This document shows, piece after piece, positions 16,926 to 25,205 of a DNA stretch of 64,000 bases. The position numbers were made by a program, and so were the translations under genes. A model generated the notes under the pieces. It searched no databases and was not told the DNA's origin. It saw nothing but the letters and a program-made list of their open reading frames with translations. Source of the DNA: Melghirimyces algeriensis (GTDB lineage Bacteria; Bacillota; Bacilli; Thermoactinomycetales; DSM-45169); the NCBI RefSeq assembly GCF_900182565.1, contig NZ_FXTI01000001.1:1-64000 (forward strand). The letters are read 5' to 3'. Each line of letters begins with the position of its first letter. The first letter of the stretch is position 1.

Positions 16926-17293
16926 TGGATGGGCTGAAGGTTGAACATTTAACTCAAGAGGAAATCGGGTTTCAATTGATTCTTCACAGCGGAAATGCGC
17001 GGAGTAAAATCATCCAGTCATTGCGTGAGTATCGTGCAGGAAATGTTTCCGAGGCGGAAAATCTCCTAACCCAAGTGGAAGGGGACTTGAGTATGGCGCA
17101 TCAAATTCATTTTCACATGATTCAAAAGGAAGCCAATGGAGAAAAGACTGAATTTTCATTGCTGCTCATGCACGCGGAGGACCATTTGATGTCCATCTTG
17201 ACGATGAAAGAGTTGGTGAAGGAACTTCTTGAAGTCTTTAAATCGGTAGATCTTATAGAGAGGAAAGATCGAAATGGAAACGAAAGTGTTTGA
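16925..17293 (+). CDS. gmuA: PTS lactose/cellobiose-family enzyme IIA
   Basis: A 122-residue helical IIA protein. The phosphorylated histidine is expected in LLMHAEDHLM near residue 80, and an upstream LILHSGNARSKI segment is conserved in LicA/CelC-type IIA proteins. It relays phosphate from HPr to IIB. Its ATG overlaps the IIB stop, and its 3' end overlaps the IIC start by 20 bases, so the three PTS genes are tightly coupled. Confidence 0.92.
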   Translation: MDGLKVEHLTQEEIGFQLILHSGNARSKIIQSLREYRAGNVSEAENLLTQVEGDLSMAHQIHFHMIQKEANGEKTEFSLLLMHAEDHLMSILTMKELVKELLEVFKSVDLIERKDRNGNESV

Positions 17294-18590
17294 TAAACTG
17301 AGTAAGTTTCTGTTGCCGATTGCAAGCAAATTAAACAATAATCGCTATTTAAAAGCATTACGTGATGCTTTTCTGTTAGCGCTTCCACTCACGATTTTCG
17401 GTTCCATCGCCGTCGTTCTCACGAATTTGCCATTTCTTGAAAAAATGATGAGTACGGATCACTTAGATACCTTTCGATCCGCTTTTGGCATTGCCTCTCA
17501 AGCGACTATGGGGATCATGTCCGTATTTGTCGTGTTTGGGATCGGATATTATCTATCAAAACATTATAAAGTGGAAGCCATATTCGGTGGCGCGATTGCG
17601 TTAACATCCTTTTTTCTGTTAACCCCTTTCTTTCTGACTCCAGAAGGTGGTGACCCGATTCAAAATGTCATCCCAATCGATCGATTGGGTGCAAAAGGGA
17701 TGTTTTTGGGGATGATGGTGGGTTTTCTCTCGACAGAAATGTACCGTTCCATTGTTCAAAAGAATATTACCATTAAAATGCCTGCCGGAGTGCCCCCTAC
17801 GGTTGCAAGGTCCTTTTCAGCGCTCATTCCCGTCATCATTACGCTATCCGTTTTCCTTGGGGTTAATATTGTGGTGACACAAGTGTTTCAAACTAATATG
17901 CATGATGTCATCTATAACGTCGTGCAAGCTCCGTTGGTCGGACTGGGTAGCGGGATTGTTCCCACATTGATTGCGATCTTTTTAATCCAAATCCTGTGGT
18001 TTTTTGGCTTACATGGCCAAATTATCATTAATTCCGTGATGGACCCGATTTGGAATACCCTCTCGATTGAGAATTTAAATACCTATACAGAAACCGGTGA
18101 GGTTCCTCATATTATCAGTAAACAATTCATAGAAGTCTACACAGTAGGTATGGGTGGTACGGGAATGACGCTGGCGGTCATTGCGGCAATCATCCTCTTC
18201 ATGAAGAGTAAACAAATGAAGCAGGTGGCAAAGCTGGGTCTGGGTCCAGGGATTTTTAATGTGAATGAACCGATTATTTTTGGTCTGCCGGTTGTGATGA
18301 ACCCGCTCATCCTTGTACCGTGGATCATTGCACCGATGATTGTCACATTGGTCACCTATTTGGCGATGTCGATGGGACTTGTTCCACCACCGACAAGTGT
18401 GGCCATTCCTTGGACGGTTCCCGTCATTGTCAATGGGATATTGGCAACCAACTCGATCGCAGGTGGACTGATGCAACTGGTTAACTTTCTGATTGTTTTG
18501 ATTATCTGGTTCCCATTTTTAAAATTGATTGATCGCATGAACCTGGAAAAAGAACAACAGAAAGATAAAGAAAACCAAAAAGTATCATAA
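17274..18590 (+). CDS. gmuC: PTS lactose/cellobiose-family permease, enzyme IIC
   Basis: A 438-residue integral membrane IIC protein with about 10 hydrophobic segments. Family landmarks include FGLHGQIIINSVMDPIW and FNVNEPIIFGLPVVMNP (the NEPIIFG motif contacts the sugar). It imports and phosphorylates beta-linked disaccharides. The gene starts inside the IIA gene (20-base overlap), and the GH1 gene follows 16 bases after its stop. CelB/LicC/GmuC proteins cannot be separated by motif alone; the mannanase next door favours GmuC. Confidence 0.93.
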   Translation: METKVFDKLSKFLLPIASKLNNNRYLKALRDAFLLALPLTIFGSIAVVLTNLPFLEKMMSTDHLDTFRSAFGIASQATMGIMSVFVVFGIGYYLSKHYKVEAIFGGAIALTSFFLLTPFFLTPEGGDPIQNVIPIDRLGAKGMFLGMMVGFLSTEMYRSIVQKNITIKMPAGVPPTVARSFSALIPVIITLSVFLGVNIVVTQVFQTNMHDVIYNVVQAPLVGLGSGIVPTLIAIFLIQILWFFGLHGQIIINSVMDPIWNTLSIENLNTYTETGEVPHIISKQFIEVYTVGMGGTGMTLAVIAAIILFMKSKQMKQVAKLGLGPGIFNVNEPIIFGLPVVMNPLILVPWIIAPMIVTLVTYLAMSMGLVPPPTSVAIPWTVPVIVNGILATNSIAGGLMQLVNFLIVLIIWFPFLKLIDRMNLEKEQQKDKENQKVS

Positions 18591-18606
18591 CAAAGGGGAA
18601 AATATC

Positions 18607-20019
18607 ATGATAGCGTTTAACAATAGAAAGGAATCCATACAGTTTCGTTTTCCGAAAGGGTTTTGGTGGGGATCAGCCGTCTCAGCCACACAAATCGAGG
18701 GAGCAGCTGATAAAGATGGCAAGGGTAAAAATATTTGGGATTATTGGTATGAACAGGAACCAAACCGCTTTTTCAACGGTGTCGGGCCCGAAAAAACGTC
18801 TCAATTTTATGATCGGTTCCGAGAAGACATTCAATTAATGAAAGAGATCGGTCACAATTCGTTTCGATTCTCCATCTCATGGTCCAGAATGTTTCCGGAT
18901 GGGAAATCAATCAACAGAAAAGGAATCGACTTTTACAACCAGGTGATTGATGAGCTGATTTTACATGGGATTGAGCCTTTTGTGAATCTTTATCACTTTG
19001 ACATGCCGTTAGAACTGCAAAAAATGGGCGGTTGGGCCAATCGTGAAGTTGTGAACGCTTATGTGCAGTATGCAAAAACATGCTTTGCGCAATTTGGTGA
19101 CCGCGTAAAAAAATGGTTTACGCATAATGAACCCATTGTTCCGGTAGAAGGCGGATACCTTTATGACTTCCATTATCCCAATGAAGTAGACTTTGGAAAG
19201 GCGGTCCAAGTTGCTTATCATATGATGTTGTCAAGTGCGTCAGCAATCAAGGAATATAAAGAGCTTGGCCAAGATGGAAAGATCGGAATTATTCTAAATC
19301 TTACACCATCTTATCCAAGGAGTCACCATCCTGCCGATCTTCAGGCGTCCAAGATTGCTGATGCATTCTTCAACCGATCTTTCCTCGACCCCTCCATTAC
19401 AGGAGAGTTTCCCCAGGAATTGGTTCAAATTCTGGATGAAGAGGGTTATCGGCCTGAAATGGAAGACGGAGACCTTGATAGGATCGAGCAGAACACCGTT
19501 GATTTCCTGGGGATTAATTACTATCAGCCCAGACGGGTAAAAGCAAAAGAGTATATGCCGAACCCTGATGCTCCGTTTATGCCAGAATGCTTCTTTGATC
19601 ATTATGTTATGCCTGGACGCAAAATGAATCCTTATCGAGGATGGGAAATTTATGAAAAGGGAATATACGATATCTTAATCAATTTAAAAGAAAACTATGG
19701 GAATATCGAGTGCTTTATTTCAGAAAATGGAATGGGGGTGGAAGGGGAAGAGCGTTTTCGGGATAAGAATGGAACCATTCAGGATGACTACCGCATTGAA
19801 TTTATTCAAGAACATTTAAAATGGGTGCATAAGGCGATTCAAGAAGGTTGTAATGTGAAGGGATATCATCTATGGACATTTATGGATAATTGGTCCTGGA
19901 CAAATGCCTATAAAAATCGTTACGGTCTTGTATCGGTAAATCTGGATAAGGATAGCGAACGTTCGATTAAAAAAAGCGGTTACTGGTTTAAGTCTCTTTC
20001 AGAGAATAATGGCTTCTGA
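18607..20019 (+). CDS. gmuD: GH1 6-phospho-beta-glycosidase
   Basis: A 470-residue family GH1 enzyme that would cleave the phosphorylated disaccharides delivered by the PTS in the cytoplasm. The acid/base glutamate is in FTHNEP, the nucleophile in ISENGMG, and the N-terminal GFWWGSAVSATQIEG is standard. No signal peptide is present. In gmu operons this gene (gmuD) acts on phosphorylated manno/gluco disaccharides, and the neighbours support that here. A perfect terminator immediately follows its stop, so expression of the downstream GntR may be partly uncoupled. Confidence 0.94.
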   Translation: MIAFNNRKESIQFRFPKGFWWGSAVSATQIEGAADKDGKGKNIWDYWYEQEPNRFFNGVGPEKTSQFYDRFREDIQLMKEIGHNSFRFSISWSRMFPDGKSINRKGIDFYNQVIDELILHGIEPFVNLYHFDMPLELQKMGGWANREVVNAYVQYAKTCFAQFGDRVKKWFTHNEPIVPVEGGYLYDFHYPNEVDFGKAVQVAYHMMLSSASAIKEYKELGQDGKIGIILNLTPSYPRSHHPADLQASKIADAFFNRSFLDPSITGEFPQELVQILDEEGYRPEMEDGDLDRIEQNTVDFLGINYYQPRRVKAKEYMPNPDAPFMPECFFDHYVMPGRKMNPYRGWEIYEKGIYDILINLKENYGNIECFISENGMGVEGEERFRDKNGTIQDDYRIEFIQEHLKWVHKAIQEGCNVKGYHLWTFMDNWSWTNAYKNRYGLVSVNLDKDSERSIKKSGYWFKSLSENNGF

Positions 20020-20020
20020 C

Positions 20021-20045
20021 AGATGGTCTGATGGACCATCTTTTT
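20021..20045 (+). terminator. intrinsic terminator after the GH1 gene
   Basis: AGATGGTC (20021-20028) and GACCATCT (20034-20041) form a perfect stem with a TGATG loop, then a T run. Confidence 0.8.
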
Positions 20046-20118
20046 CACTGGAACTCCATCGATGGATGAAGTGGTCGGTCTGATGTTTAACATGGAAAAT
20101 AAATAGGTGGTTATGGAC

Positions 20119-20832
20119 ATGAACAAATATGAACAGATTTCAAATGTGATACGGGATAGGATTAAGGAGGGGGTTTATTCAATGGATGAGGTGATTCCTG
20201 ATGAATTAACCCTTTCAAAGGAATTTGAGTGTAGCAGAATGACGATTAAGCGAGCACTGGACATATTGGTGATGGAAGGTTTGCTGTATCGCAAACGCGG
20301 GCACGGGACTTTTATTGTGCGATCTGCCGTAAAAAATAATCTGGTCAATGTAGTGGACAGGGAGACGGTTGGATTAACCCGGCTTTTGCGTCATAAGCAA
20401 ATCACCAGTAAAGTGCTTACGTTTGAGGTGATGTTTCCCACAGAAGATGTGGCAAGGCATTTATCCATTGATCAAAATACTCCCGTTTATCACATCGTTC
20501 GTCTGAGAATTGTGGATCAAGAGCCTTATGTGATCGAGCGGACCTATATGGCAACAAATCTCATTAAGGGAATAACGGAAGAGGTTCTCCATTCCTCTAT
20601 TTATCAGTATATTACTGAGACACTGGGACTGACGATCGCCGGCTCCCACCGCAGAATCAAGGCGGACAAACCCAATAAACTGGATCAAGAATATTTGGAA
20701 TGTGCTGTGGATGATCCGATCTTGGAAGTGGAGCATGTGGTGTATCTGGATACAGGAGAGCCATTTGAATATTCCTTTGCAAGACACCGCTATGATAAAT
20801 TCGTGATTTCAACTGTCAACATTAAACGGTAA
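20119..20832 (+). CDS. gmuR: GntR/HutC-family transcriptional regulator (GmuR-like)
   Basis: A 237-residue regulator. The N-terminal winged helix-turn-helix (DELTLSKEFECSRMTIKRALDIL) is followed by RKRGHGTFIV and a C-terminal UTRA effector domain (ARHLSIDQNTPVYHIVRLR, IVERTYM-like). The family represses sugar operons until a phosphosugar binds. ATG 20119 is used because TAGGTGG lies 8 bases ahead, as in the paralogue at 22392; ATG 20113 is possible. It sits between the GH1 gene and a ROK remnant, exactly where gmuR sits in the gmu operon. Confidence 0.9.
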   Translation: MNKYEQISNVIRDRIKEGVYSMDEVIPDELTLSKEFECSRMTIKRALDILVMEGLLYRKRGHGTFIVRSAVKNNLVNVVDRETVGLTRLLRHKQITSKVLTFEVMFPTEDVARHLSIDQNTPVYHIVRLRIVDQEPYVIERTYMATNLIKGITEEVLHSSIYQYITETLGLTIAGSHRRIKADKPNKLDQEYLECAVDDPILEVEHVVYLDTGEPFEYSFARHRYDKFVISTVNIKR

Positions 20833-20848
20833 AAGTGGATCACTTTTT
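20831..20848 (+). terminator. short hairpin at the GntR stop codon
   Basis: AAAAGTG and CACTTTT pair around a GAT loop, ending in a T run. It overlaps the start of the ROK remnant. Confidence 0.55.
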
Positions 20849-21038
20849 ATGGAGGAAACAAAATTTATCTGTACCGTTACAGACGAGGGTGGAAACATTA
20901 TTGAATGGTTATGTCTCCCTTCCAAAATCGTCAAGCCAAATTGGCGAATATATCGTCCCTCCTGCACTGGGTTTAGACGCCGGCATCGTTGGTTCACTTC
21001 TCTTGGTAAAACAGGCGGATCAAGAAAATCCGAGCTAA
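20849..21038 (+). pseudogene. ROK-family fructokinase remnant (GmuE-like), internally deleted and frameshifted
   Basis: About 190 bases carry both ends of a ROK kinase in two different frames. From ATG 20849 one frame reads TKFICTVTDEGGNIIE, resembling the ROK N-terminus (GGTKFVCAV... type). The other frame reads LLNGYVSLPK then GEYIVPPALGLDAGIVGSLLL, which aligns without gaps to what I recall of the GmuE C-terminus. The sugar- and ATP-binding core of roughly 220 residues is missing, so the protein cannot be functional. The gene position (after gmuR) is that of gmuE. The deletion junction probably lies around GAGGGTGGAAACATT. Confidence 0.75.
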
Positions 21039-21048
21039 CGACATAAAA

Positions 21049-21075
21049 AGGGAAGGATGACATTCATCCTTCCCT
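21049..21075 (-). terminator. terminator of the mannanase gene
   Basis: AGGGAAGGATGA (21049-21060) and TCATCCTTCCCT (21064-21075) form a perfect 12-bp stem with a CAT loop. The A run at 21044-21048 becomes the U tail on the minus strand. Confidence 0.8.
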
Positions 21076-21098
21076 GAATTTGTGGATTCGCCCTTTGA

Positions 21099-22085
21099 TT
21101 ACTTCATGAAAACGGAGGCGCGTGAGCTGGTAGATTGAAGACCGTTAGGACCATGTACGACTCTGTTTCCCCAGTCCGTTAGGCTGTCTCCAGACCAATC
21201 ATTTGACAGGTCCAGATATTCTACGCCACCACCGTTTCCTTTCCAGGACCATGCGGTCCAGCCAACCTCTTTTTCTGCTGTATAGTTCAGGATTGTATCC
21301 TCATCCACATCTCCATTTGTATGCCGATGACCAAACTCTCCAATCATGACGGCCAGTCCCTGATTTAATACTCCGTCTATGTTGGATCGCACGGTTTCAG
21401 CGTCTTTACCTGCATATTCGTACATGTGGATGGAAAACATCGTATTTTGCAGGGGATCAGCATTAAAAACCTCTTTTCCATATTGGTGAATGGATTGGGG
21501 ATATTGCCCCCATCCTGCTGCGTCTACCATAAGCGTGTGTGTTAGGCCGGCTGCTCTCAGTCGCGGAATAGCCTGCTTATATCCTGAAGCCCAGCGAGCC
21601 CCTTCCGAATCTCCATACCATTCATTTGCAATATTGATGATAACGGTATCCTCTTTGCCGATCAATGCATCCTTCATTTCAATCCAATAATCCACCGCTT
21701 TCTCCAAATCGGATACATCGTTGCTACCGGTTGCATCATGTACTTCGAGAATGGTGACAAGATTGTGTTGCTCCGCCAACGAGATGATGTTCCGTATGGT
21801 GGTGGCATCATCTTTTGTCCATTGTTCTCCATTGGAAAGAACAACCCTTACTGTATTGGCACCTTGGTTTGCGATAGCCGGTATGGCGGTGTTTAACTGG
21901 TTTTTATACCATGAATGAGCATGGTTGATTCCTCGAATGATAAAAGGGTTTCCATTCCCATCGTATAGTTTTCCATTATGTACATAAAAACCGTTTGTGG
22001 AAGCATGGACCATCGGTGGCGGAACGATCATCCATGCGCATAGTGCGATTGTCAATATCCAAGGTAAAACCGTTTTCACTCTCAT
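21099..22085 (-). CDS. secreted GH5 endo-beta-1,4-mannanase
   Basis: A 328-residue secreted glycosidase. The N-terminal signal peptide (MRVKTVLPWILTIALCAW..., cleavage near VHA/STNG) is followed by a single GH5 domain closely resembling the subfamily 8 alkaline Bacillus mannanases. The conserved acid/base glutamate is in NIANEWYG and the nucleophile in MIGEFGHR. It would cut mannan or glucomannan outside the cell into oligosaccharides for the divergent PTS operon. B. subtilis uses a GH26 enzyme (GmuG) for this step, so a GH5 enzyme has taken that place here. No carbohydrate-binding module is present. AAGGAGGT precedes the ATG. Confidence 0.9.
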   Translation of the reverse strand: MRVKTVLPWILTIALCAWMIVPPPMVHASTNGFYVHNGKLYDGNGNPFIIRGINHAHSWYKNQLNTAIPAIANQGANTVRVVLSNGEQWTKDDATTIRNIISLAEQHNLVTILEVHDATGSNDVSDLEKAVDYWIEMKDALIGKEDTVIINIANEWYGDSEGARWASGYKQAIPRLRAAGLTHTLMVDAAGWGQYPQSIHQYGKEVFNADPLQNTMFSIHMYEYAGKDAETVRSNIDGVLNQGLAVMIGEFGHRHTNGDVDEDTILNYTAEKEVGWTAWSWKGNGGGVEYLDLSNDWSGDSLTDWGNRVVHGPNGLQSTSSRASVFMK

Positions 22086-22134
22086 TTTTTACCTCCTTAA
22101 TAAATTATTTTACTGTTTATTGAAATACACGCTT

Positions 22135-22163
22135 ATTTTATATAGAAAAACGTTAAAAAACAA
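22135..22163 (-). promoter_or_regulatory. probable promoter of the mannanase gene
   Basis: On the minus strand, -35 TTGTTT (22158-22163), a 17-base spacer and -10 TAAAAT (22135-22140), 50 bases before the start. The rest of the 306-base gap to the second GntR gene is AT-rich, and I see no other clear site in it. Confidence 0.5.
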
Positions 22164-22391
22164 GTATTTTTAAATAAATTATATTAACAGGAGGGATTGG
22201 AGGCCAATCAAGCGTTTTTCTTTTAAAGGATATTTGACAGATGGATGGAAGAGGATAGAGGCGCGTTTTTTCTTGAAGCATCCACACAAATATGGAGAAG
22301 TGTGTTGTCGATGAAACAAGCAAAAAATATCAGTGTGAAGAAATGATAGAATACCTTTATATCCGGAAAATGACGTAGGTGGTTAGCTATC

Positions 22392-23111
22392 ATGAAGCAG
22401 ACAAAGTATGAACAAATATCAAATGAATTGCGGAGAAGAATAAAAGAAGGATTTTATTCAATGGATGAGGCGATACCTGATGAATTATCGCTTTCCAAAG
22501 AATTTGAATGCAGCAGAATGACGATGAAGAGGGCGCTCGACATTTTGGTCATGGAAGGACTGTTGTATCGTAAACGCGGACATGGGACCTTTATTGTGAA
22601 ATCTGCTCTTCAGGATCACGAGGTTAATGTATTGGATCAAGAGATCCAAGGGTTAACGAGGCTTTTGAAAGATAAAAAGGTGACGAGTAAGATTATTGAA
22701 TTTGATGTCCAGTTTCCATCGGAGGAAATAGCGTCTTTTTTGTCCATTGACAGCAAAACACCTATCTATCATATCGTACGTCTTCGCAATGTAGAAGGGG
22801 AACCTTATGTTCTTGAACGGACGTATATGCCAACGAACGTGATAGAAGGGGTTAACGAAGACGTCCTTCATTCCTCGGTTTATCAGCATATTAAAGATAC
22901 CTTGGGATTGTCGATTGGTGGGTTCCATCGTAAAATACGGGCTTCGAAGCCGACGGACTTAGATCAAGAGCATTTGGAGTGTGCTTTTGATGATCCGATT
23001 CTCGAAGTCGAACAAGTGGGCTATTTAAATACAGGGGTTCCATTTGAATATTCGTTTGCGCGACACCGTTACGACAAATTTGTCATTACGACGGTAAACA
23101 TCAAACGGTAA
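22392..23111 (+). CDS. GntR/HutC-family transcriptional regulator, paralogue of the gmuR-like gene
   Basis: A 239-residue regulator with the same architecture as the protein at 20119-20832: HTH DELSLSKEFECSRMTMKRALDIL, RKRGHGTFIVKSA, then a UTRA domain (DSKTPIYHIVRLR, ILEVEQVGYLNTGVPFEYSFARHRYDKFVIT). By eye about three quarters of residues agree, including the last dozen, and the GTAGGTGG ribosome region is shared, which points to a recent duplication. It is monocistronic and upstream of a remnant of a response regulator. Whether it reads the same ligand or operator is unknown. Confidence 0.9.
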   Translation: MKQTKYEQISNELRRRIKEGFYSMDEAIPDELSLSKEFECSRMTMKRALDILVMEGLLYRKRGHGTFIVKSALQDHEVNVLDQEIQGLTRLLKDKKVTSKIIEFDVQFPSEEIASFLSIDSKTPIYHIVRLRNVEGEPYVLERTYMPTNVIEGVNEDVLHSSVYQHIKDTLGLSIGGFHRKIRASKPTDLDQEHLECAFDDPILEVEQVGYLNTGVPFEYSFARHRYDKFVITTVNIKR

Positions 23112-23158
23112 AAGCAATGGTGAATAGTAATCCGTTTTCCTGACAAAACGTCTTTCAG

Positions 23159-23363
23159 GTGTGTCATGGATATGCCATCATCCGCAATCGAGATCCTGTC
23201 CATAAGAGGGAGATGGAATTCTTGGGACATCAACAGTCTGTAGATGATAACACATTGCGTCATCCACTTGCGGAAAAAACCGATCCTCTGGGGGCTGGAC
23301 AGAGTGGTCCCAATCCATCGCGGAGGTCGGCTAAATCCCTCGATCCTGGAAGGGAAAGAGTGA
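23159..23363 (+). pseudogene. C-terminal remnant of a BceR-type response regulator
   Basis: One frame reads MEFLGHQQSVDDNTL. After a one-base shift a second frame reads VIHLRKKPILWGLDRVVPIHRGGRL. Together they follow the end of OmpR/BceR-type DNA-binding domains (FVDDNTL...RLRKKL..LGL..VI.T.RG.GYRL). The receiver domain and most of the effector domain are absent. The remnant's TGA (23361-23363) overlaps the GTG of the kinase gene (23360), the arrangement expected of an intact regulator-kinase pair, which supports decay in place. Confidence 0.65.
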
Positions 23364-24469
23364 AGGCCCGACGAGAGATTGGAAGATTTCTGCGGGATCG
23401 GCTGGATTGGATTTTACTGGTGCTGGGAAATGCGTTTTTGGTGATGGCATGGTTCAGCCTGTCCTTTGCCCAGGAAGGGGTGGATTTCGATAGATTGGGA
23501 CCCGTTGTTCTCTATGGAGGGGGGATCACGTTTGGCCTGTTGCTGGTGTTCCTGTTGGTGGACTGGTTGCGGTGGCGACCGGTTGGGCGATCTCTGCAAG
23601 ACTTGGCTGCGGGACAGCAGCGTTCTGTTCCGGTGGGACCTCTCTATATTCAACGTCAGATCCGCGATGCTGTCCGTCAGTTGGAACGTGCCCGATTGGC
23701 GGAACACCACCGGGCCCAGGCGGAGAAGCAACGGCATCTGGATTTTATGAACCAGTGGGTGCATCAGATGAAAACACCCGTTTCCGCGCTTTCTTTACTG
23801 GCTCAACATCCGGATGCCGCTTCGTATCGAGCGGAGATGGAGGAAGAGCTGGATACGTTGGACCAAGGGTTGGAGATGGTACTTCATATGGCTCGACTGA
23901 ATGAGTTTGCCCTCGATTTTCATTTGGATCGGGTGGATTTAAAAGCAGAAGTGAACCGAATCGTGGGGGAGCGAAAGCGACAATGGATTCGGCATCGACT
24001 CTTTCCTCGGTGGGAGAAAGAAGACGATGGCTCCTGGGACGTGTATACGGATTCCAAATGGAATCGCTTTGTTTTAGACCAATTGTTCAACAATGCGATC
24101 AAGTACGCTTCGCAACACCGTGACACTTCCCAATATCTTCATCTCTCCCTGCAAAAAGAGGGAGAGAGGGTTCATTTTACGATCCGGGACGAAGGTCCAG
24201 GGATTCCCCCACAGGATATCCCCCGTGTGTTCGATCCGTTTTTCACAGGGGAAAATGGTCGTCGCTTTGCCCAAGCTACGGGTATGGGACTTTATCTCGT
24301 GAAGCAGGTGGTGGATTCCCTCGGTCATGGGATTCGGATCAAATCCCCCCTCAAGGGCGGGACAAGCGTATGTGTTACCTATCAAAGTGTGGGTGCAAAT
24401 GGTAATGAGACAGGAGAGGAGAAGAAGGATGCTGGAGGCCAGGTTTCTCACGAAAATATATGGGGGTGA
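23360..24469 (+). CDS. intramembrane-sensing histidine kinase (BceS-like)
   Basis: About 369 residues. Two N-terminal membrane helices (WILLVLGNAFLVMAWFSL and VLYGGGITFGLLLVFLLVDW) are separated by only a short loop, the hallmark of peptide-antibiotic-sensing kinases. They are followed by an H-box (NQWVHQMKTPVSALSLL), N-box (QLFNNAIKYAS) and G-boxes (DEGPGIP, GMGLYL). The start is GTG 23360, from the GTGA overlap with the regulator remnant and a GGAAGGGA ribosome site; a longer frame to 23159 would run into the remnant. The ABC transporter genes follow with overlaps. In this family the transporter itself signals to the kinase. The cognate regulator is missing here. Confidence 0.88.
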   Translation: MKARREIGRFLRDRLDWILLVLGNAFLVMAWFSLSFAQEGVDFDRLGPVVLYGGGITFGLLLVFLLVDWLRWRPVGRSLQDLAAGQQRSVPVGPLYIQRQIRDAVRQLERARLAEHHRAQAEKQRHLDFMNQWVHQMKTPVSALSLLAQHPDAASYRAEMEEELDTLDQGLEMVLHMARLNEFALDFHLDRVDLKAEVNRIVGERKRQWIRHRLFPRWEKEDDGSWDVYTDSKWNRFVLDQLFNNAIKYASQHRDTSQYLHLSLQKEGERVHFTIRDEGPGIPPQDIPRVFDPFFTGENGRRFAQATGMGLYLVKQVVDSLGHGIRIKSPLKGGTSVCVTYQSVGANGNETGEEKKDAGGQVSHENIWG

Positions 24470-25205
24470 GGGAGGGATGCCGTCGCATCGGGCGGTAAAT
24501 GGATTTCATTTATCCATCCATCCAGGAGAATGGGTGGGCGTCATGGGTCCGTCGGGGAGCGGGAAGACGTCCCTTCTCCGTATATTGGGTACCCTGGATC
24601 TTCCTACATCGGGGGAGTTGTGGTTTCAGGGACGAGAGCTGACGACACTTTCCAGTGAGGAGCGTGCCCAATTTCGACGTCGTCATCTGGGTTTCATCTT
24701 TCAGGATTTTCGGTTGTTGGAAGCATTAACCTTGCGGGAAAACACATGGTTGCCCTTGGTGCTGTCAAGGGAAGATCCGGCGGTGATGCAGGAACGTAGC
24801 GATACGATGGCAGCTGCCTTGGGTTTGGACAAGGGATGGCATCGCTATCCACGTCACGCCTCCGGCGGGGAGAAACAGCGGGCGGCCGCCATTCGTGCGA
24901 TGATCCACCGCCCGGATCTCGTGTTAGCGGACGAACCGACGGGCAACTTGGATTCCAAGGCGTCTCGCGCGTTGCTCTCAGCGTTGGAAACCTTGCGCCA
25001 ACAAGCGAATAGCGCAATTTTGATGGTTACCCATGATCCGGTGGCAGCCAGTCGCTGTGACCGGGTGTTGTTTATCCGGGATGGTGCGCTGATGACCGAG
25101 GTTCGGCACGGAGGAAAGCGGCAGGATTTTTTGCGGCGTCTCCTGACCGTGGTTTCCGCGATGGGAGGGGAGCACCTTGACCTGGAAGGAATGGGCCTTT
25201 CATAA
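24429..25205 (+). CDS. ABC transporter ATP-binding protein (BceA-like)
   Basis: A 258-residue ATPase of the MacB/LolD-BceA group. Walker A is GPSGSGKTS, the signature is SGGEKQR, Walker B is VLADEPTGNLD and the switch is MVTHD; all are intact. ATG 24429 starts inside the kinase gene (41-base overlap) and has a GA-rich ribosome site; the longer in-frame extension from 24327 is not conserved sequence. It energises the FtsX-type permease encoded next (29-base overlap). Such pairs confer resistance to cell-wall-active peptides such as bacitracin or lantibiotics; the substrate here is unknown. Confidence 0.92.
   Translation: MLEARFLTKIYGGEGGMPSHRAVNGFHLSIHPGEWVGVMGPSGSGKTSLLRILGTLDLPTSGELWFQGRELTTLSSEERAQFRRRHLGFIFQDFRLLEALTLRENTWLPLVLSREDPAVMQERSDTMAAALGLDKGWHRYPRHASGGEKQRAAAIRAMIHRPDLVLADEPTGNLDSKASRALLSALETLRQQANSAILMVTHDPVAASRCDRVLFIRDGALMTEVRHGGKRQDFLRRLLTVVSAMGGEHLDLEGMGLS

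Noticed and set aside
23159..23359. N-terminal extension of the histidine kinase
   Set aside because: The extension is remnant response-regulator sequence; the kinase family starts near the first membrane helix, matching GTG 23360.
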